A stretch of DNA of 60,978 bases from Pelagibacteraceae bacterium AG-461-B04 (GTDB taxonomy: Bacteria; Pseudomonadota; Alphaproteobacteria; Pelagibacterales; AG-422-B15), in NCBI GenBank assembly GCA_003211835.1, contig QCRN01000009.1:1-60978 (forward strand). Reading direction: 5' to 3'. The stretch's first letter is position 1, and every line of letters begins with the position of its first letter. The notes beneath the pieces were generated by a model that was given only the letters and a program-made list of their open reading frames with translations, was not told the origin of the DNA and ran no database searches. The position numbers and the translations under genes are program-made. Below are positions 1 to 9,879 of this stretch, one piece after another.

Positions 1-2
1 AC

Positions 3-920
3 AGATTTGGTGAAGATAGATATCCAACGACAAGTGTTACAAAGGAACAGTTTCAGTCGCATATAAAATATATAATTGAAAATAATATTGATGTAATAAG
101 TTTAGAGGAAATTATTAGTAAATTAGAAAATGACGAAAAGTTTAATAAGAAAAGTGTAGCTTTTTCAGTTGATGATGCTTACTTATCTTTTTTCGAATAT
201 GCTTGGCCAATATTCAAAAAATATAAAATACCTGTCACTCTATTTGTTTCTACAGATATTATAGATAGTAATACTGCTGGGTATATGAGTTGGTCTCAAA
301 TAAAGGAATTTATTGACGGAGGTGGCTCTATTGGTCAGCATACTTCTACTCACCTTCATATGCCTTTAAACAGTAAGGAGTATGTGAAGGAAGACTTACT
401 AAATTCACATAGAAGCTATATAGAGAATATTGGTTTTGTGCCTAAGCTTTTCGCATATCCTTACGGTGAAACAAGCTTAGCTATTATAGAGCTTCTTAAA
501 GAACTCAATATTAGCCATGCGTTTGGTCAGCATTCAGGCGTGATTTCAAGTTATGAAAATCATTACTATTTACCTAGATTTTCTCTTAACGAAAATTTTG
601 GTACATCAGATCGTTTTGGGTTTGCTGTAAATTCTTTTCCCTTACAGATAGATCAATTTAGTCCTGAAGATATGTTCTTAAAAAATAATAAGCGTCCATT
701 AATTGAACTCACACTAGTTGATGATCTAAACAATAATGAGTTAAATTGTTACTCTAATCCTGGTGGGAATTGGAATTCACAAGAAATAATAAAAATAAGT
801 CCCTTGAAATTTCAAATAAAATTAGAAGAAGATTTTTTATCTGGAAGAGGCAAACTTAATTGTACATCAAAAATTAATGACAAATGGCACTGGTTTGGAT
901 ATCAGTTCTTGGTTAAATAA
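3..920 (+). CDS. Polysaccharide deacetylase family protein (NodB domain), 5' end outside window
   Basis: The frame is open from base 3 to the stop at 918-920, so this is the C-terminal 305 residues of a gene that begins before the window. A methionine at 285 is internal, because the NodB core starts upstream of it. Visible NodB motifs are FSVDDAY near nt 165-185 (a variant of the TFDDG motif holding the metal-binding Asp) and HTSTH near nt 339-353 (the HxxxH metal ligands). The segment AYPYGE near nt 455 fits the usual RxPYG motif region. The family removes N- or O-acetyl groups from surface polysaccharides or peptidoglycan. The last ~90 residues look like a separate C-terminal domain of unknown role. 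The substrate cannot be read from sequence. The gene converges on, and overlaps by 8 bp, the Bax-like gene. Confidence 0.8.
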   Translation, partial: RFGEDRYPTTSVTKEQFQSHIKYIIENNIDVISLEEIISKLENDEKFNKKSVAFSVDDAYLSFFEYAWPIFKKYKIPVTLFVSTDIIDSNTAGYMSWSQIKEFIDGGGSIGQHTSTHLHMPLNSKEYVKEDLLNSHRSYIENIGFVPKLFAYPYGETSLAIIELLKELNISHAFGQHSGVISSYENHYYLPRFSLNENFGTSDRFGFAVNSFPLQIDQFSPEDMFLKNNKRPLIELTLVDDLNNNELNCYSNPGGNWNSQEIIKISPLKFQIKLEEDFLSGRGKLNCTSKINDKWHWFGYQFLVK

Positions 921-1896
921 TTTCAGTTAATTTAATTTTATTTTGCTTTTCCATTTTTAGATACTCAAAGTCTTCAAATTTGTTTGTTTTAATTATATTC
1001 TTTATTTTTTCTGAATAGTCATCTTCAATTGAATAATTATATAAATAATTAGATAGTGTAACCCCATTTAAGGGAAGATTGTTGTTTCTCATAATATATC
1101 TGTTTAATCTAAATTCAGCATAATGATGATTAGTATTTAAATTCTTCATGTATGACGAAACAGAGTCACTCAGGGTATTAAATGATTTAATTTTATAATT
1201 TTCACCTAGATCTCTATTTTCAGGAACAATCCCATCCTTATTTTGGTCCCATATATATTGTCCAAATAAAGCATTCCCCTCGATAGCAAAACGAGAAGTT
1301 CCCCATCCACTCTCTATTGCCGCTTGAGCAAGAGCGAGCGAAACTGGAATTTTGTCAACTTTTTGTAATAATTTTTCAATAGAGTATTCTTTCAATTTGT
1401 ATTCTTTCATTTTACTTGATAACCACTTAGCATCACCGCGAGAAATAAAGTCAATTCTATTTGCTAGATTTCTAATTTTATTATTCATGAGTACCAGTTT
1501 TTCATTTTCTTTAATGATTATGGGCAGAGCTATTTTAATAAAAAGAGTTTTTCTTTTTTCAGATGATTTAAGTGTTGTTATATTAAATGGTAGTTTAGAT
1601 ATAATGATATTTGGTACTAAGTTTGTTTCTAGTATTGAGTCTAAATCAACATTTTTGCTTATATAAATTTCTTCAGTAAGCTTGGCGGCATAGAGTTTAT
1701 CAAAAGTTTGATCAAAGTTTTCATTTTTAGAATTATTATTTGGATATAATATTTTATTTTGTTTGTCGTAAACATTTTGACTGATTATTAAAGAAGTTAA
1801 AATTGTGAGAACAAATAATAATGCTATTGAGTAATAAATCCTAAACAAAAGAATTAAAGAGTTATCTTTAGTAACAAATAAATTTAGAAAATTCAT
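913..1896 (-). CDS. Bax-like glucosaminidase (peptidoglycan hydrolase)
   Basis: A 327-residue protein with one N-terminal hydrophobic segment (about residues 12-40), probably a membrane anchor or uncleaved signal, followed by a long linker and a C-terminal catalytic domain. The stretch LALAQAAIESGWGTSRFA (about residues 185-203) holds the glutamate of the glucosaminidase/lysozyme-like fold, and the NALFGQY and SYMKNLNTN segments match E. coli Bax and related N-acetylglucosaminidases. The predicted role is cleavage of murein glycan in the periplasm. It starts 5 bases downstream of the NfuA-like gene's stop on the same strand and may be co-transcribed with it. Confidence 0.8.
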   Translation of the reverse strand: MNFLNLFVTKDNSLILLFRIYYSIALLFVLTILTSLIISQNVYDKQNKILYPNNNSKNENFDQTFDKLYAAKLTEEIYISKNVDLDSILETNLVPNIIISKLPFNITTLKSSEKRKTLFIKIALPIIIKENEKLVLMNNKIRNLANRIDFISRGDAKWLSSKMKEYKLKEYSIEKLLQKVDKIPVSLALAQAAIESGWGTSRFAIEGNALFGQYIWDQNKDGIVPENRDLGENYKIKSFNTLSDSVSSYMKNLNTNHHYAEFRLNRYIMRNNNLPLNGVTLSNYLYNYSIEDDYSEKIKNIIKTNKFEDFEYLKMEKQNKIKLTEII

Positions 1897-1901
1897 ATCA
1901 T

Positions 1902-2462
1902 CTATATGATTTGTTCAACTTTTTTAACTTCGGGAATATGATGTTTAAGCATATTTTCAACTCCATTTTTAAGAGTCAATGTTGCGCTAGGACAGCCAGC
2001 ACAACTTCCTTGAAGGGCCAATGAAACAATACCCTCGTCATATTTCTTAAATTTTATATCGCCGCCATCTTGCATAACAGCAGGTCTAATTTTTGATACT
2101 AAAATATTATGAATATTCTTAACAACCTCGATATCTGCATCGTCAAATTCAACTGTGTTAATTTCGTCAACTTCATTCTCTGTATCTAATATCGGAATGC
2201 CTGAACCAATGAAGTCGGATATCTCGTGTAAGATTGTTGCTTTTAATTGATCCCATGTAAATTTGCTTTTGTTAATTGAAATAAAATTTTTATTAAATAA
2301 AATTTTATCAATACCATCAATTTTAAGTAACTTTTCTGCAAGCTTTGAATTTATATTTTCTTCCCCAGCATTATATTCAACTGGCTCAGAACATATTTCA
2401 TGATCATCTAAAATAAACTTCAATGAGTTTGGGTTAGGTGTTGATTCAGTTTGTATAAACAT
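1902..2462 (-). CDS. NifU-like Fe-S cluster carrier protein (NfuA type)
   Basis: A 186-residue protein with the two-domain layout of alphaproteobacterial and mitochondrial Nfu. The N-terminal Nfu_N domain (about 1-90) begins MFIQTESTPNPNSLKF, a very characteristic start. The C-terminal NifU domain (about 110-185) carries the CxxC motif in GSCAGCPS, which binds a 4Fe-4S cluster in the dimer. It delivers assembled clusters to client enzymes in the cytoplasm. The reading frame is intact and of normal length. An 89-bp gap separates it from the upstream universal stress gene and could hold its promoter, but I see no convincing -35/-10 pair. Confidence 0.93.
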   Translation of the reverse strand: MFIQTESTPNPNSLKFILDDHEICSEPVEYNAGEENINSKLAEKLLKIDGIDKILFNKNFISINKSKFTWDQLKATILHEISDFIGSGIPILDTENEVDEINTVEFDDADIEVVKNIHNILVSKIRPAVMQDGGDIKFKKYDEGIVSLALQGSCAGCPSATLTLKNGVENMLKHHIPEVKKVEQII

Positions 2463-2551
2463 AATAATTATTCAATTTATATAATTAGATTCTATTTTTT
2501 TTAAAGAATTCATGTGATAATTTTTTAAGTGTCTGAATTTAACGATATTTT

Positions 2552-3028
2552 TTAATTAGCTCTTGATGCCAAATCGTCAATAACATCATCTTCTAAACCT
2601 TGTGGTATTACAACAATTGGAACTGGAAGTTTACCTGATTTTTGTCCAGCTAATAATGTAACCAGTGGACCTGGTTGATCAGCGTCAGCTGCAGCTAAAA
2701 CTAGAAACCTTATTGCATCATCAGATTCAAGTGTTTCAATAATTTTTTCGCTTGGAATGCCTTCTTTAATTATAACTTCAGGAACTATGTCTACGAGATC
2801 ATGAATAACTTTAGACCACTTTTGTAATTTTTCTTGAGCTTTATCAGTTGCCTCCTGGCGAATAATCTCTTCAACAGATTGCCATTGTTGAGGATCAAAT
2901 TGTTCGATGATATTTAATAGGATAATACCTCCCTTTGTATTTTTAGCTCTTTGTGCAGCAAATCTGATAGCAACACTTAACTCAATGGAGTCATCTACTA
3001 TAACTAAAAATTTTGATCTATGTCTCAT
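2552..3028 (-). CDS. Universal stress protein (UspA family)
   Basis: A 158-residue single Usp domain: a beta strand opening with FLVIVDDS, then an alpha/beta Rossmann-like fold ending in LPVPIVVIPQGL. The frame is open further upstream to a TTG at 3043, but the ATG at 3028 (MRHRSKF) is preferred, since the Usp fold begins about five residues later. With this start it overlaps the end of trpS by 11 bp, which suggests translational coupling. Usp proteins bind nucleotides or act in stress survival, and the specific role here is unknown. The G-x2-G-x9-G ATP-binding signature is not clear (LVTLLAGQKSGKLPV is the candidate loop). Confidence 0.85.
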   Translation of the reverse strand: MRHRSKFLVIVDDSIELSVAIRFAAQRAKNTKGGIILLNIIEQFDPQQWQSVEEIIRQEATDKAQEKLQKWSKVIHDLVDIVPEVIIKEGIPSEKIIETLESDDAIRFLVLAAADADQPGPLVTLLAGQKSGKLPVPIVVIPQGLEDDVIDDLASRAN

Positions 3029-4037
3029 TTCTAACAAATCCAACTATATCATATACTTCTTTAATTGTAACATTCGCTTTCTCTGAAGCTTTTTCAGCTC
3101 CACTTGAAATTATTTGGTTCAAATAAGATTTATCACTCATTAATTTATCTATTTCTTTTGATATAGGTTTAATGTGCTCAATTATTACTTCAGCAAGATT
3201 ATTTTTAAAATTTGAAAAGTTCTGTCCTTTATATTTCTCAATTAGTTCAGATTTATCTATTTCTGAAAAACCTGAAAATATATTTAATAAGTTATTAACT
3301 TCAAGTAATTTTGATACATCCTCATTATTGTCTGGCATAGGTGTGTCAGCAGTTTTAGCCTTTTTAATTTTTTTTTCTATCTGATCAGCGCTATCAGTTA
3401 AACTGATTCTTGAATAATCTGATGGATCAGACTTACTCATTTTTTGTTCTCCATTTTTGAGAGACATTATTCTGGAGATATTTTTATCTATTATTGGTTC
3501 AGGAATTGGAAAAAAACCATCACATTCATAATCACGATTAAATTTTTGGGCTATATCTCTTGTTAATTCTAAGTGCTGCTTTTGATCATCACCAACTGGA
3601 ACATGTGTTGCTTTGTAAAGTAATATATCGGCAGCCATTAAATTAGGGTAAATAAAAAGTCCTGAGCTAGCATTCTCTTTATCTTTGCCTGCCTTATCTT
3701 TAAATTGTGTCATTCTGTTGAGCCAGCCCATTCTTGTGATGCAATTAAATATCCAAGCCAGTTCTGAATGAGACGAAACATTACTCTGATTAAAAATTAC
3801 ACTTTTACTAGGATCAATTCCTGAAGCTAAATAAGTTGCTACTACCTCGTAAGTGTTATTTTTAAGAAGCTTTGGATCTTGTTTTACTGTAATTGCATGA
3901 AGATCAACTACACAAAAAAAACAATTATATTCAGTCTGCATTGATACAAAATTTTTTATTGCGCCTAAATAATTACCGATATGTAAGCCTCCAGTCGGTT
4001 GAACTCCGGAGAGTACTATTTTGTTTATATTTTTCAT
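3018..4037 (-). CDS. trpS: Tryptophanyl-tRNA synthetase
   Basis: A 339-residue class I aminoacyl-tRNA synthetase that charges tRNA-Trp with tryptophan using ATP. The HIGH-type motif appears as GGLHIGNYLG near residues 16-25 and the KMSKS loop is intact in GEQKMSKSDPSD near residue 200. The length is normal for bacterial TrpS. The ATG start overlaps the murJ stop by 4 bp (ATGA), so murJ-trpS-usp form a coupled leftward unit. The murJ/trpS neighbourhood with a downstream universal stress protein and NfuA is a common alphaproteobacterial arrangement. Confidence 0.97.
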   Translation of the reverse strand: MKNINKIVLSGVQPTGGLHIGNYLGAIKNFVSMQTEYNCFFCVVDLHAITVKQDPKLLKNNTYEVVATYLASGIDPSKSVIFNQSNVSSHSELAWIFNCITRMGWLNRMTQFKDKAGKDKENASSGLFIYPNLMAADILLYKATHVPVGDDQKQHLELTRDIAQKFNRDYECDGFFPIPEPIIDKNISRIMSLKNGEQKMSKSDPSDYSRISLTDSADQIEKKIKKAKTADTPMPDNNEDVSKLLEVNNLLNIFSGFSEIDKSELIEKYKGQNFSNFKNNLAEVIIEHIKPISKEIDKLMSDKSYLNQIISSGAEKASEKANVTIKEVYDIVGFVRNET

Positions 4038-5572
4038 TTGTTAAAAACTTTTTTAATTTCAGTATACGAAAAAGGCTTGTAAAAAGATATTATAAATAAG
4101 TAAAGTAGTATTGAAGAAAGGACTAAAAATAAAAGGAAAAAGGTCTCACCAAGATAAAAGCTAATAAATATTTCATCAAAATAATCTTTAAAGAAATAAA
4201 TATATATTCCTATAATAAAACAAGCTAACAAGACTAAGATTGTTGGTTTTATTATTTTTGAACTGAAAATAAAATAACAGTTTTTTTGAAGGTAATAATA
4301 AAGAACAAACACGCTTATCCACGCTGAAATACTTGTTGCAATCGCAATTCCTACAAAACCTATATAAATAAAGAGTATTATACTCAATACTGTGTTCAAA
4401 ACTAAATTAAAAAAAGTTACATAAAGTGTTGGCTTAACATTTTCATATGCGAAAAAAATTGGTGTAAAAATTTTCATTAATATAAATGCAACCAAACCGA
4501 TACTGTAAAATTTTAGTGCCTGGGCTGTAAGCGCAGTCGATTCAATATTAAATTCACCTCGCTCAAACAGTATGCGAACTATCAGTTCTGGCAGAATAAA
4601 AATACCAACAGCTGCAGGAAGTGATAATAATATGGCAAATTTAGTAGTCTCCTCGATTGTATTATAAACCTCAGTTTTTGAGTTCTTTTGAATTTTTTTT
4701 GAAATTGATGGCAGCAACGCAATTCCAAGTGCAATCCCAATCAATGCTAGAGGTAATTGATATATTCTATCTGCATAATATAAATACGAAATTGCACCAG
4801 TTTCATATGAAGCAATTATAGTTCCTATAAAAATATTTATCTGAAGTAGGCCTGAGGAAAAAAAACTTGTAGAAAATAAACTAAAGAAACGTTTTGTGTT
4901 TGTTGTAATTAGTGGAGAATAATAAGTTATCTCTATTTTATTATTTTTAAGTGAAGCTATTAAAAAAATTATTTGAATTATACCTCCAATGATTACTGAC
5001 CACGATAAAAAAAGTAAAAAATTATTACTTGTCACATAAGCATATAGTATTCCCAATATCATGAAGAGATTTAAAATTATTGGAAGCGAAGCTGACAATG
5101 CAAATTTATTATTTGCATTGAGAATAGATGAGTAAATTGATCCAATACTAATTATGACAAGAAAAGGAAATATAATTCTTGATGTATTAATAAGTTCGTC
5201 CAGCTTTTCATCGTTCAAGGCAAAACCTGGTGCCAAGAATAAAATAAAAGTCGGCATGAATATCTCAATAATAATGACAATAATGACTGTTATGGTTGTA
5301 AAAATAACAATGATATTTCCAGCAAATTTTTTTGCATCTTCCAAAAACTTTTCACTTATCAACTTTGAGTAAACTGGTACGAATGCAGAATTTACTGCCC
5401 CTTCTGAAAATATTCTGCGAAATGTATTTGGAAAACGAAAGGCTACAAAAAAAATATCTGCAAATATTCCTGTACCCAAAAAATTTGCAATCAAGATATC
5501 TCTTAAGAATCCAAATACTCGACTTACAGATGTAAAAAAAGAATAGATAAATGATGATCTTATTACATTCAT
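4034..5572 (-). CDS. murJ: Lipid II flippase MurJ (MviN)
   Basis: A 512-residue polytopic inner-membrane protein of the MVF family, with about 14 hydrophobic segments along its length. The N-terminal signature SSFIYSFFTSVSRVFGFLRDILIANFLGTG is diagnostic, as is the motif FPNTFRRIFSEGAVNSAFVPV. MurJ moves lipid II from the cytoplasmic to the periplasmic face of the membrane for peptidoglycan synthesis. It is the first gene of a leftward unit with trpS. The divergent 106-bp gap to the malic enzyme gene must carry promoters for both directions. Confidence 0.96.
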   Translation of the reverse strand: MNVIRSSFIYSFFTSVSRVFGFLRDILIANFLGTGIFADIFFVAFRFPNTFRRIFSEGAVNSAFVPVYSKLISEKFLEDAKKFAGNIIVIFTTITVIIVIIIEIFMPTFILFLAPGFALNDEKLDELINTSRIIFPFLVIISIGSIYSSILNANNKFALSASLPIILNLFMILGILYAYVTSNNFLLFLSWSVIIGGIIQIIFLIASLKNNKIEITYYSPLITTNTKRFFSLFSTSFFSSGLLQINIFIGTIIASYETGAISYLYYADRIYQLPLALIGIALGIALLPSISKKIQKNSKTEVYNTIEETTKFAILLSLPAAVGIFILPELIVRILFERGEFNIESTALTAQALKFYSIGLVAFILMKIFTPIFFAYENVKPTLYVTFFNLVLNTVLSIILFIYIGFVGIAIATSISAWISVFVLYYYLQKNCYFIFSSKIIKPTILVLLACFIIGIYIYFFKDYFDEIFISFYLGETFFLLFLVLSSILLYLFIISFYKPFSYTEIKKVFNK

Positions 5573-5678
5573 ATAATTGTTGTTTATTAATCTATTTTCA
5601 TCTAAATATCGTCAAAATTAAGTATACATTCCCATTTTATAGTTTTTGAATTTGAAACGCAGATAAAAACCTATATAA

Positions 5679-7964
5679 ATGGCCAAAAAGGGATTTATGA
5701 AGAAAAAGGATAGAGCAGAGCATTTTAGTGAGAAGGAAGCTTTAGTTTTTCATGCTCAGGGAAAGCCAGGAAAGATTGAAATTAAAGCAACCAAACCACT
5801 TGAGACACAAAGGGACTTGTCTCTAGCTTATTCACCTGGAGTTGCGGCACCAGTTAATGCAATTGCAGAGGACACAAGTGCAGTCTATGACTATACTAGT
5901 AAGGGCAATATTGTTGCTGTAGTATCAAATGGAACAGCTATTCTTGGTCTTGGTAATTTAGGTGCACACGCTTCAAAACCAGTTATGGAAGGTAAATCTG
6001 TTTTGTTTAAAAGGTTTTCTGACATTGACTCAATTGATCTTGAAATTGATACTGAAAATGCAGATGAATTCATTAATTCTGTTAAATATTTGGGTCCATC
6101 TTTTGGTGGAATAAATTTAGAAGACATTAAGGCTCCTGAGTGTTTCATTATTGAAGACACATTGAGAGAACTAATGGATATTCCTATATTTCATGATGAT
6201 CAACATGGCACAGCAATAATATCTACAGCAGCTCTTCTAAATGCATTGGATCTCAGTGGGAAAAAAATAAGTGAAGCTAAAATTGTAGTGAATGGTGCGG
6301 GAGCTGCTGGTATTGCATGTTTAGAACTTCTTAAGGCAATGGGTATGCCAAACAATAACGCAATACTATGTGATACAAAGGGCGTAATTCACTCTGAGAG
6401 AAAAGAAAACATGAACCAATGGAAATCTGCTCATGCAATAAAAACCGATTGCAGGACATTAGAGGATGCACTAATCAATGCAGATATATTTTTTGGTTTG
6501 TCAGTTGGAAATATAATCAGTCAAAAAATGGCTTTATCAATGGCTGATAATCCAATTATTTTTGCTATGGCAAATCCTGAGCCTGAAATTACTCCTGAAG
6601 ATGTGAAAGAATGCAGATCTGATGCAATTATTGCAACGGGAAGATCTGACTATCCTAACCAGGTGAATAATGTTTTAGGATTTCCTTATATATTCAGAGG
6701 AGCATTAGATGTTAGAGCTACAACAATTAATTTAGAAATGAAGATAGCTGCTGCAAGAGCAATAGCCGACTTAGCAAAGGAGGATGTGCCTGACGAAGTT
6801 GCAAACGCTTACCCTGGGAAGCGCCCACAGTATGGTCCTGATTATATAATACCTTCTCCATTTGATCCTCGGTTGATTAGTAAAGTTCCGCCTGCAGTTG
6901 CCAAAGCTGCTATGGATACTGGGGTAGCACGTAAAGCAATAGTTGATATGGAGAGATATTCTAATGAGCTATCAGCTAGACTTAATCCTTCAGCTGGACT
7001 ATTACAAAAAATATTTCAAGAAGTAAAAGAAAATCCAAAACGAGTAATCTTTACAGAAGGTGAAGAAGAAGACATGATTAGAGCTGCTGTTATATTCCTT
7101 AATAACGGAATGGGGACGCCAATACTTATCGGAAGAGAAGAGATAATAAAAAATAAAATGAAAGAAATGGGACTTGATTTCTTTGATAAACTGGAAATTC
7201 ATAGCACGAGAAATAAGGCTGAACATGATAGGTACGCTGAACATATATATAATCGGCTTCAAAGAAAGGGGTTTTTAAGAAAAGATTGCTTAGATCTACT
7301 TACTAAAGAAAGAAATGTTTTTGCTGCATGTATGGTATCGCTTAATGAAGCTGATGCAATGGTCTGTGGCCTAACAAGAAGTTTTGCGGCTTCTTTAGAA
7401 AGTATAGAATACGTATTAGATCCTATTCCTAATAAAACAATTTTGGGAATGACTGTTATGTTGTGTAACGGAAGAACGATATTTGTTGCAGACTCAAATG
7501 TTCATGATATGCCTAATGCGGCACAGCTTGCAAATATAACTCAAGAAAGTGCGGAAGTTGTTAAAGAAATATTTGGGATTGAACCAAGAGCAGCTCTAGT
7601 TTCTTATTCAAATTTTGGTAAACCGCATACTGAGCGCTCAGTTTATATGAGGGATGCCATAAAAATACTGGATGAAAGAAAACTTGAATTTGAGTATGAC
7701 GGTGAAATGGGTGCAAATACTGCTTTGAATGAAAATTTGATGAACTTATATCCATTTTGTAAGCTTTCAGGTCCTGCAAATCTTTTGATAATGCCAGCAA
7801 TTCACAGCGCGAGTATTTCCACTAAAATGTTACAAGAATTAGGCGGTGGAAACCTGGTAGGTCCTTATCTTGTGGGATTTAAAGAGAGTATTCAAATAGC
7901 TCCCTTAGGAGCAAATGTTTCTGACATTGTTAATCTTGCAGCACTAGCAGCATTTAAGAATTAG
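5679..7964 (+). CDS. maeB: NADP-dependent malic enzyme with C-terminal phosphotransacetylase-like domain
   Basis: A 761-residue hybrid malic enzyme that decarboxylates malate to pyruvate with reduction of NADP. The N-terminal malic domain (about 20-165; RDLSLAYSPGVAAP, FHDDQHGTA) is followed by the NAD(P)-binding domain (about 170-420; VVNGAGAAGIACLELL). A phosphotransacetylase-like domain (about 440-761) ends the protein. That domain is usually regulatory and acetyl-CoA-responsive rather than catalytic in this family. Two starts are possible: ATG at 5679, which has no ribosome site, and ATG at 5697 (MKKKDRAEHF), preceded by AAGGGA. The second fits the family N-terminus equally well. The gene ends in a 4-bp convergent overlap with the hydrolase gene. 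Confidence 0.95.
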   Translation: MAKKGFMKKKDRAEHFSEKEALVFHAQGKPGKIEIKATKPLETQRDLSLAYSPGVAAPVNAIAEDTSAVYDYTSKGNIVAVVSNGTAILGLGNLGAHASKPVMEGKSVLFKRFSDIDSIDLEIDTENADEFINSVKYLGPSFGGINLEDIKAPECFIIEDTLRELMDIPIFHDDQHGTAIISTAALLNALDLSGKKISEAKIVVNGAGAAGIACLELLKAMGMPNNNAILCDTKGVIHSERKENMNQWKSAHAIKTDCRTLEDALINADIFFGLSVGNIISQKMALSMADNPIIFAMANPEPEITPEDVKECRSDAIIATGRSDYPNQVNNVLGFPYIFRGALDVRATTINLEMKIAAARAIADLAKEDVPDEVANAYPGKRPQYGPDYIIPSPFDPRLISKVPPAVAKAAMDTGVARKAIVDMERYSNELSARLNPSAGLLQKIFQEVKENPKRVIFTEGEEEDMIRAAVIFLNNGMGTPILIGREEIIKNKMKEMGLDFFDKLEIHSTRNKAEHDRYAEHIYNRLQRKGFLRKDCLDLLTKERNVFAACMVSLNEADAMVCGLTRSFAASLESIEYVLDPIPNKTILGMTVMLCNGRTIFVADSNVHDMPNAAQLANITQESAEVVKEIFGIEPRAALVSYSNFGKPHTERSVYMRDAIKILDERKLEFEYDGEMGANTALNENLMNLYPFCKLSGPANLLIMPAIHSASISTKMLQELGGGNLVGPYLVGFKESIQIAPLGANVSDIVNLAALAAFKN

Positions 7965-8923
7965 TTCTTTAAGAAATTTGAAATTTCTTTAACAGCATTT
8001 TTTGACTCTGGTAAAAATCCAAAAATTTGCCAAACGTGAGGTAGATTTTCATAAACGCTCAACTTTACTCCGTTATTGTTATGTTTAAGATTGTTTGAAA
8101 TTGTGATTGAATCACTGAATAATATTTCGATATTACTTACCTGGATAAGAGTTTGAGGAAAATTTTTAAAATTTGCAAATACAGGTGATATCATTGGATT
8201 AGTGTAGTCCTGATTTGGAGCATACCACTCTTCAACAGTTTTTTTCATTGATTTAGCTGTGTTAAGCCAGTCATCATAAGACAAATATGGATCAGAATGT
8301 GAATTATCTCTAATGCTGCTGCCTTCTCCCGTTAAGTCAGCCCACGGGGAAAGTAGAAAAACTTTTGATGGTAAAGGTTCATTTATTTCTTGAAGTTTTA
8401 ATACAGTGACAATTGATAAATTCCCTCCAGCAGAGTCACCTCCTATAAATATATTTTGATTCTTATATCCCATTCTCAATAAACTTTTATAACTTTCAAC
8501 AGCATCATTTAATGCAGCTGGAAAAGGTTGCTCAGGAGCAAGAGAATAATCTATTGCATAGACTCTCAAATTTGACTTTTCAGCTATGTTTAATAAAAGA
8601 TTCTGATGGGTTTCAGGAGAGCCAGCAATATATCCACCTCCGTGAAAATAAAGTATACATTTGTCATCATTGAAATCCTCATGATCAAAGCAAAGTGTTC
8701 TAATATTTCTTAAATAAAGTTCATTTATTTGAATTTTAGAATTTTTTTTATTAAATACCAATTTTTGTAAACTGGTATTTACAATTGAGTTTTTTGTATC
8801 CTCATAGCCCTTTTGATTCATCATTTTTCTCGCTTCAATATAAGAGCGATCTTCAACTGGCGGTTGAACTTTCTTTACATATTTTTTTAATGCGTAATTT
8901 AATATTCTCGCTCTGATGCTCAT
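7961..8923 (-). CDS. Alpha/beta hydrolase, HSL-type esterase/lipase
   Basis: A 320-residue hydrolase of the hormone-sensitive-lipase family. The oxyanion-hole motif is YFHGGGYIAG (about residues 91-100) and the nucleophile elbow is GGDSAGGN (about residues 162-169). The catalytic Asp is probably in the segment after VSNIEILFSDS, and the His is in NLPHVWQIFG near the C-terminus. It probably hydrolyses small ester substrates in the cytoplasm; no signal peptide is seen. An 18-bp gap separates it from gshB upstream, so co-transcription is likely. The natural substrate is unknown. Confidence 0.88.
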   Translation of the reverse strand: MSIRARILNYALKKYVKKVQPPVEDRSYIEARKMMNQKGYEDTKNSIVNTSLQKLVFNKKNSKIQINELYLRNIRTLCFDHEDFNDDKCILYFHGGGYIAGSPETHQNLLLNIAEKSNLRVYAIDYSLAPEQPFPAALNDAVESYKSLLRMGYKNQNIFIGGDSAGGNLSIVTVLKLQEINEPLPSKVFLLSPWADLTGEGSSIRDNSHSDPYLSYDDWLNTAKSMKKTVEEWYAPNQDYTNPMISPVFANFKNFPQTLIQVSNIEILFSDSITISNNLKHNNNGVKLSVYENLPHVWQIFGFLPESKNAVKEISNFLKN

Positions 8924-8941
8924 AGAATATTTAAATAATAA

Positions 8942-9868
8942 CTATTCATTTAATTTATCAAAGATTATTTTCGCAACATCGATCTTATGAAGTTTTTTAA
9001 TCTCTTGGATACAAGTTGGCGAAGTAACATTTATTTCTGTAAGATAATTTCCTATTACATCAATACCGACAAAGAATAATTTTTCGCTTATCAATGTTTC
9101 TTTGATTATACTGCAAATTTTTCTGTCATTTTTAGAGAGTCTCACTGCCTCAGTATTCCCTCCAACGTGAATATTTGATCTAAACTCATTTTTTTTAGGG
9201 ATTCTTTTTAATGCTGCGACGGGTTCGCCATTAATAAGTATTATTCTTTTATCGCCCTTTTTTACTTCTGGAAGAAACTTTTGAACAATAAAAGGAACAT
9301 TTTCTTCATCTATAAACTTCTCAATAATTTGATTATAGTTTTTATCCTTCTTATCTAATAAAAAGATACCTTGTCCTCCGTTACCGTAAAGAGGTTTAAT
9401 GACAGATTTCTTGAAGTTATTCATAAAAAGATCTATTTCATTTACAGATCTAGTAATTAATGTTGGGGGAATAATATCTTTAAATTTTAACATTAATATT
9501 TTTTCTGGAGCATTTCTTATACCTATTGGACTATTAACTAATTTAGTTTTTGAATCCAATTGCTCTAGTAAATGCATTGAAGATATGTACTCCATATCAT
9601 AAGGCGGGTCTTGACGTATAAAAATATAATTTAATGAATTTAAGTTTAATATTTGTTCGCTGCTTATACTATAGCTGCTCAATTTGCTGTTCTTGAATTT
9701 AATTTCTTTTACTGAAGCATATAATTTGTTTTTTTTAAATGTTAGAGAATTTGGAGAGAAGATGAAATTTCTATTTTTTCTCTTTTGTGACTCATAAATC
9801 ATTGGTAGAGTACTATCTGTATCACAATTTAGTGTGTGCACAGGATCTAATTGAAAACCAAATTTCAT
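8942..9868 (-). CDS. gshB: Glutathione synthetase
   Basis: A 308-residue ATP-grasp enzyme joining gamma-glutamylcysteine and glycine. The N-terminus MKFGFQLDPV is the family opening (usually I-M-D-P). The middle shows IRQDPPYDMEYI and the conserved KPLYGNGGQGIF, a glycine-rich ATP-grasp loop near residue 155. The end has FFVGIDVIGNYLTEINVTSPT, the metal/ATP-binding segment. The length is typical. It sits in the conserved alphaproteobacterial block LpoA-like / rsmI / gshB, although yraN, which normally lies between rsmI and gshB, is absent and a BON-domain gene occupies that position. Confidence 0.95.
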   Translation of the reverse strand: MKFGFQLDPVHTLNCDTDSTLPMIYESQKRKNRNFIFSPNSLTFKKNKLYASVKEIKFKNSKLSSYSISSEQILNLNSLNYIFIRQDPPYDMEYISSMHLLEQLDSKTKLVNSPIGIRNAPEKILMLKFKDIIPPTLITRSVNEIDLFMNNFKKSVIKPLYGNGGQGIFLLDKKDKNYNQIIEKFIDEENVPFIVQKFLPEVKKGDKRIILINGEPVAALKRIPKKNEFRSNIHVGGNTEAVRLSKNDRKICSIIKETLISEKLFFVGIDVIGNYLTEINVTSPTCIQEIKKLHKIDVAKIIFDKLNE

Positions 9869-9879
9869 AAATAAAACTC

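Noticed and set aside
1352-1666. A 104-residue frame on the plus strand opposite the Bax-like gene
   Set aside because: It lies wholly inside a conserved minus-strand gene and has low-complexity hydrophobic composition.
5650-5681. A second heat-shock promoter before the malic enzyme (TTG plus CCTATATA)
   Set aside because: Spacing is 15 bases instead of 17 and the -10 would abut the first ATG; maeB is not a known heat-shock gene.
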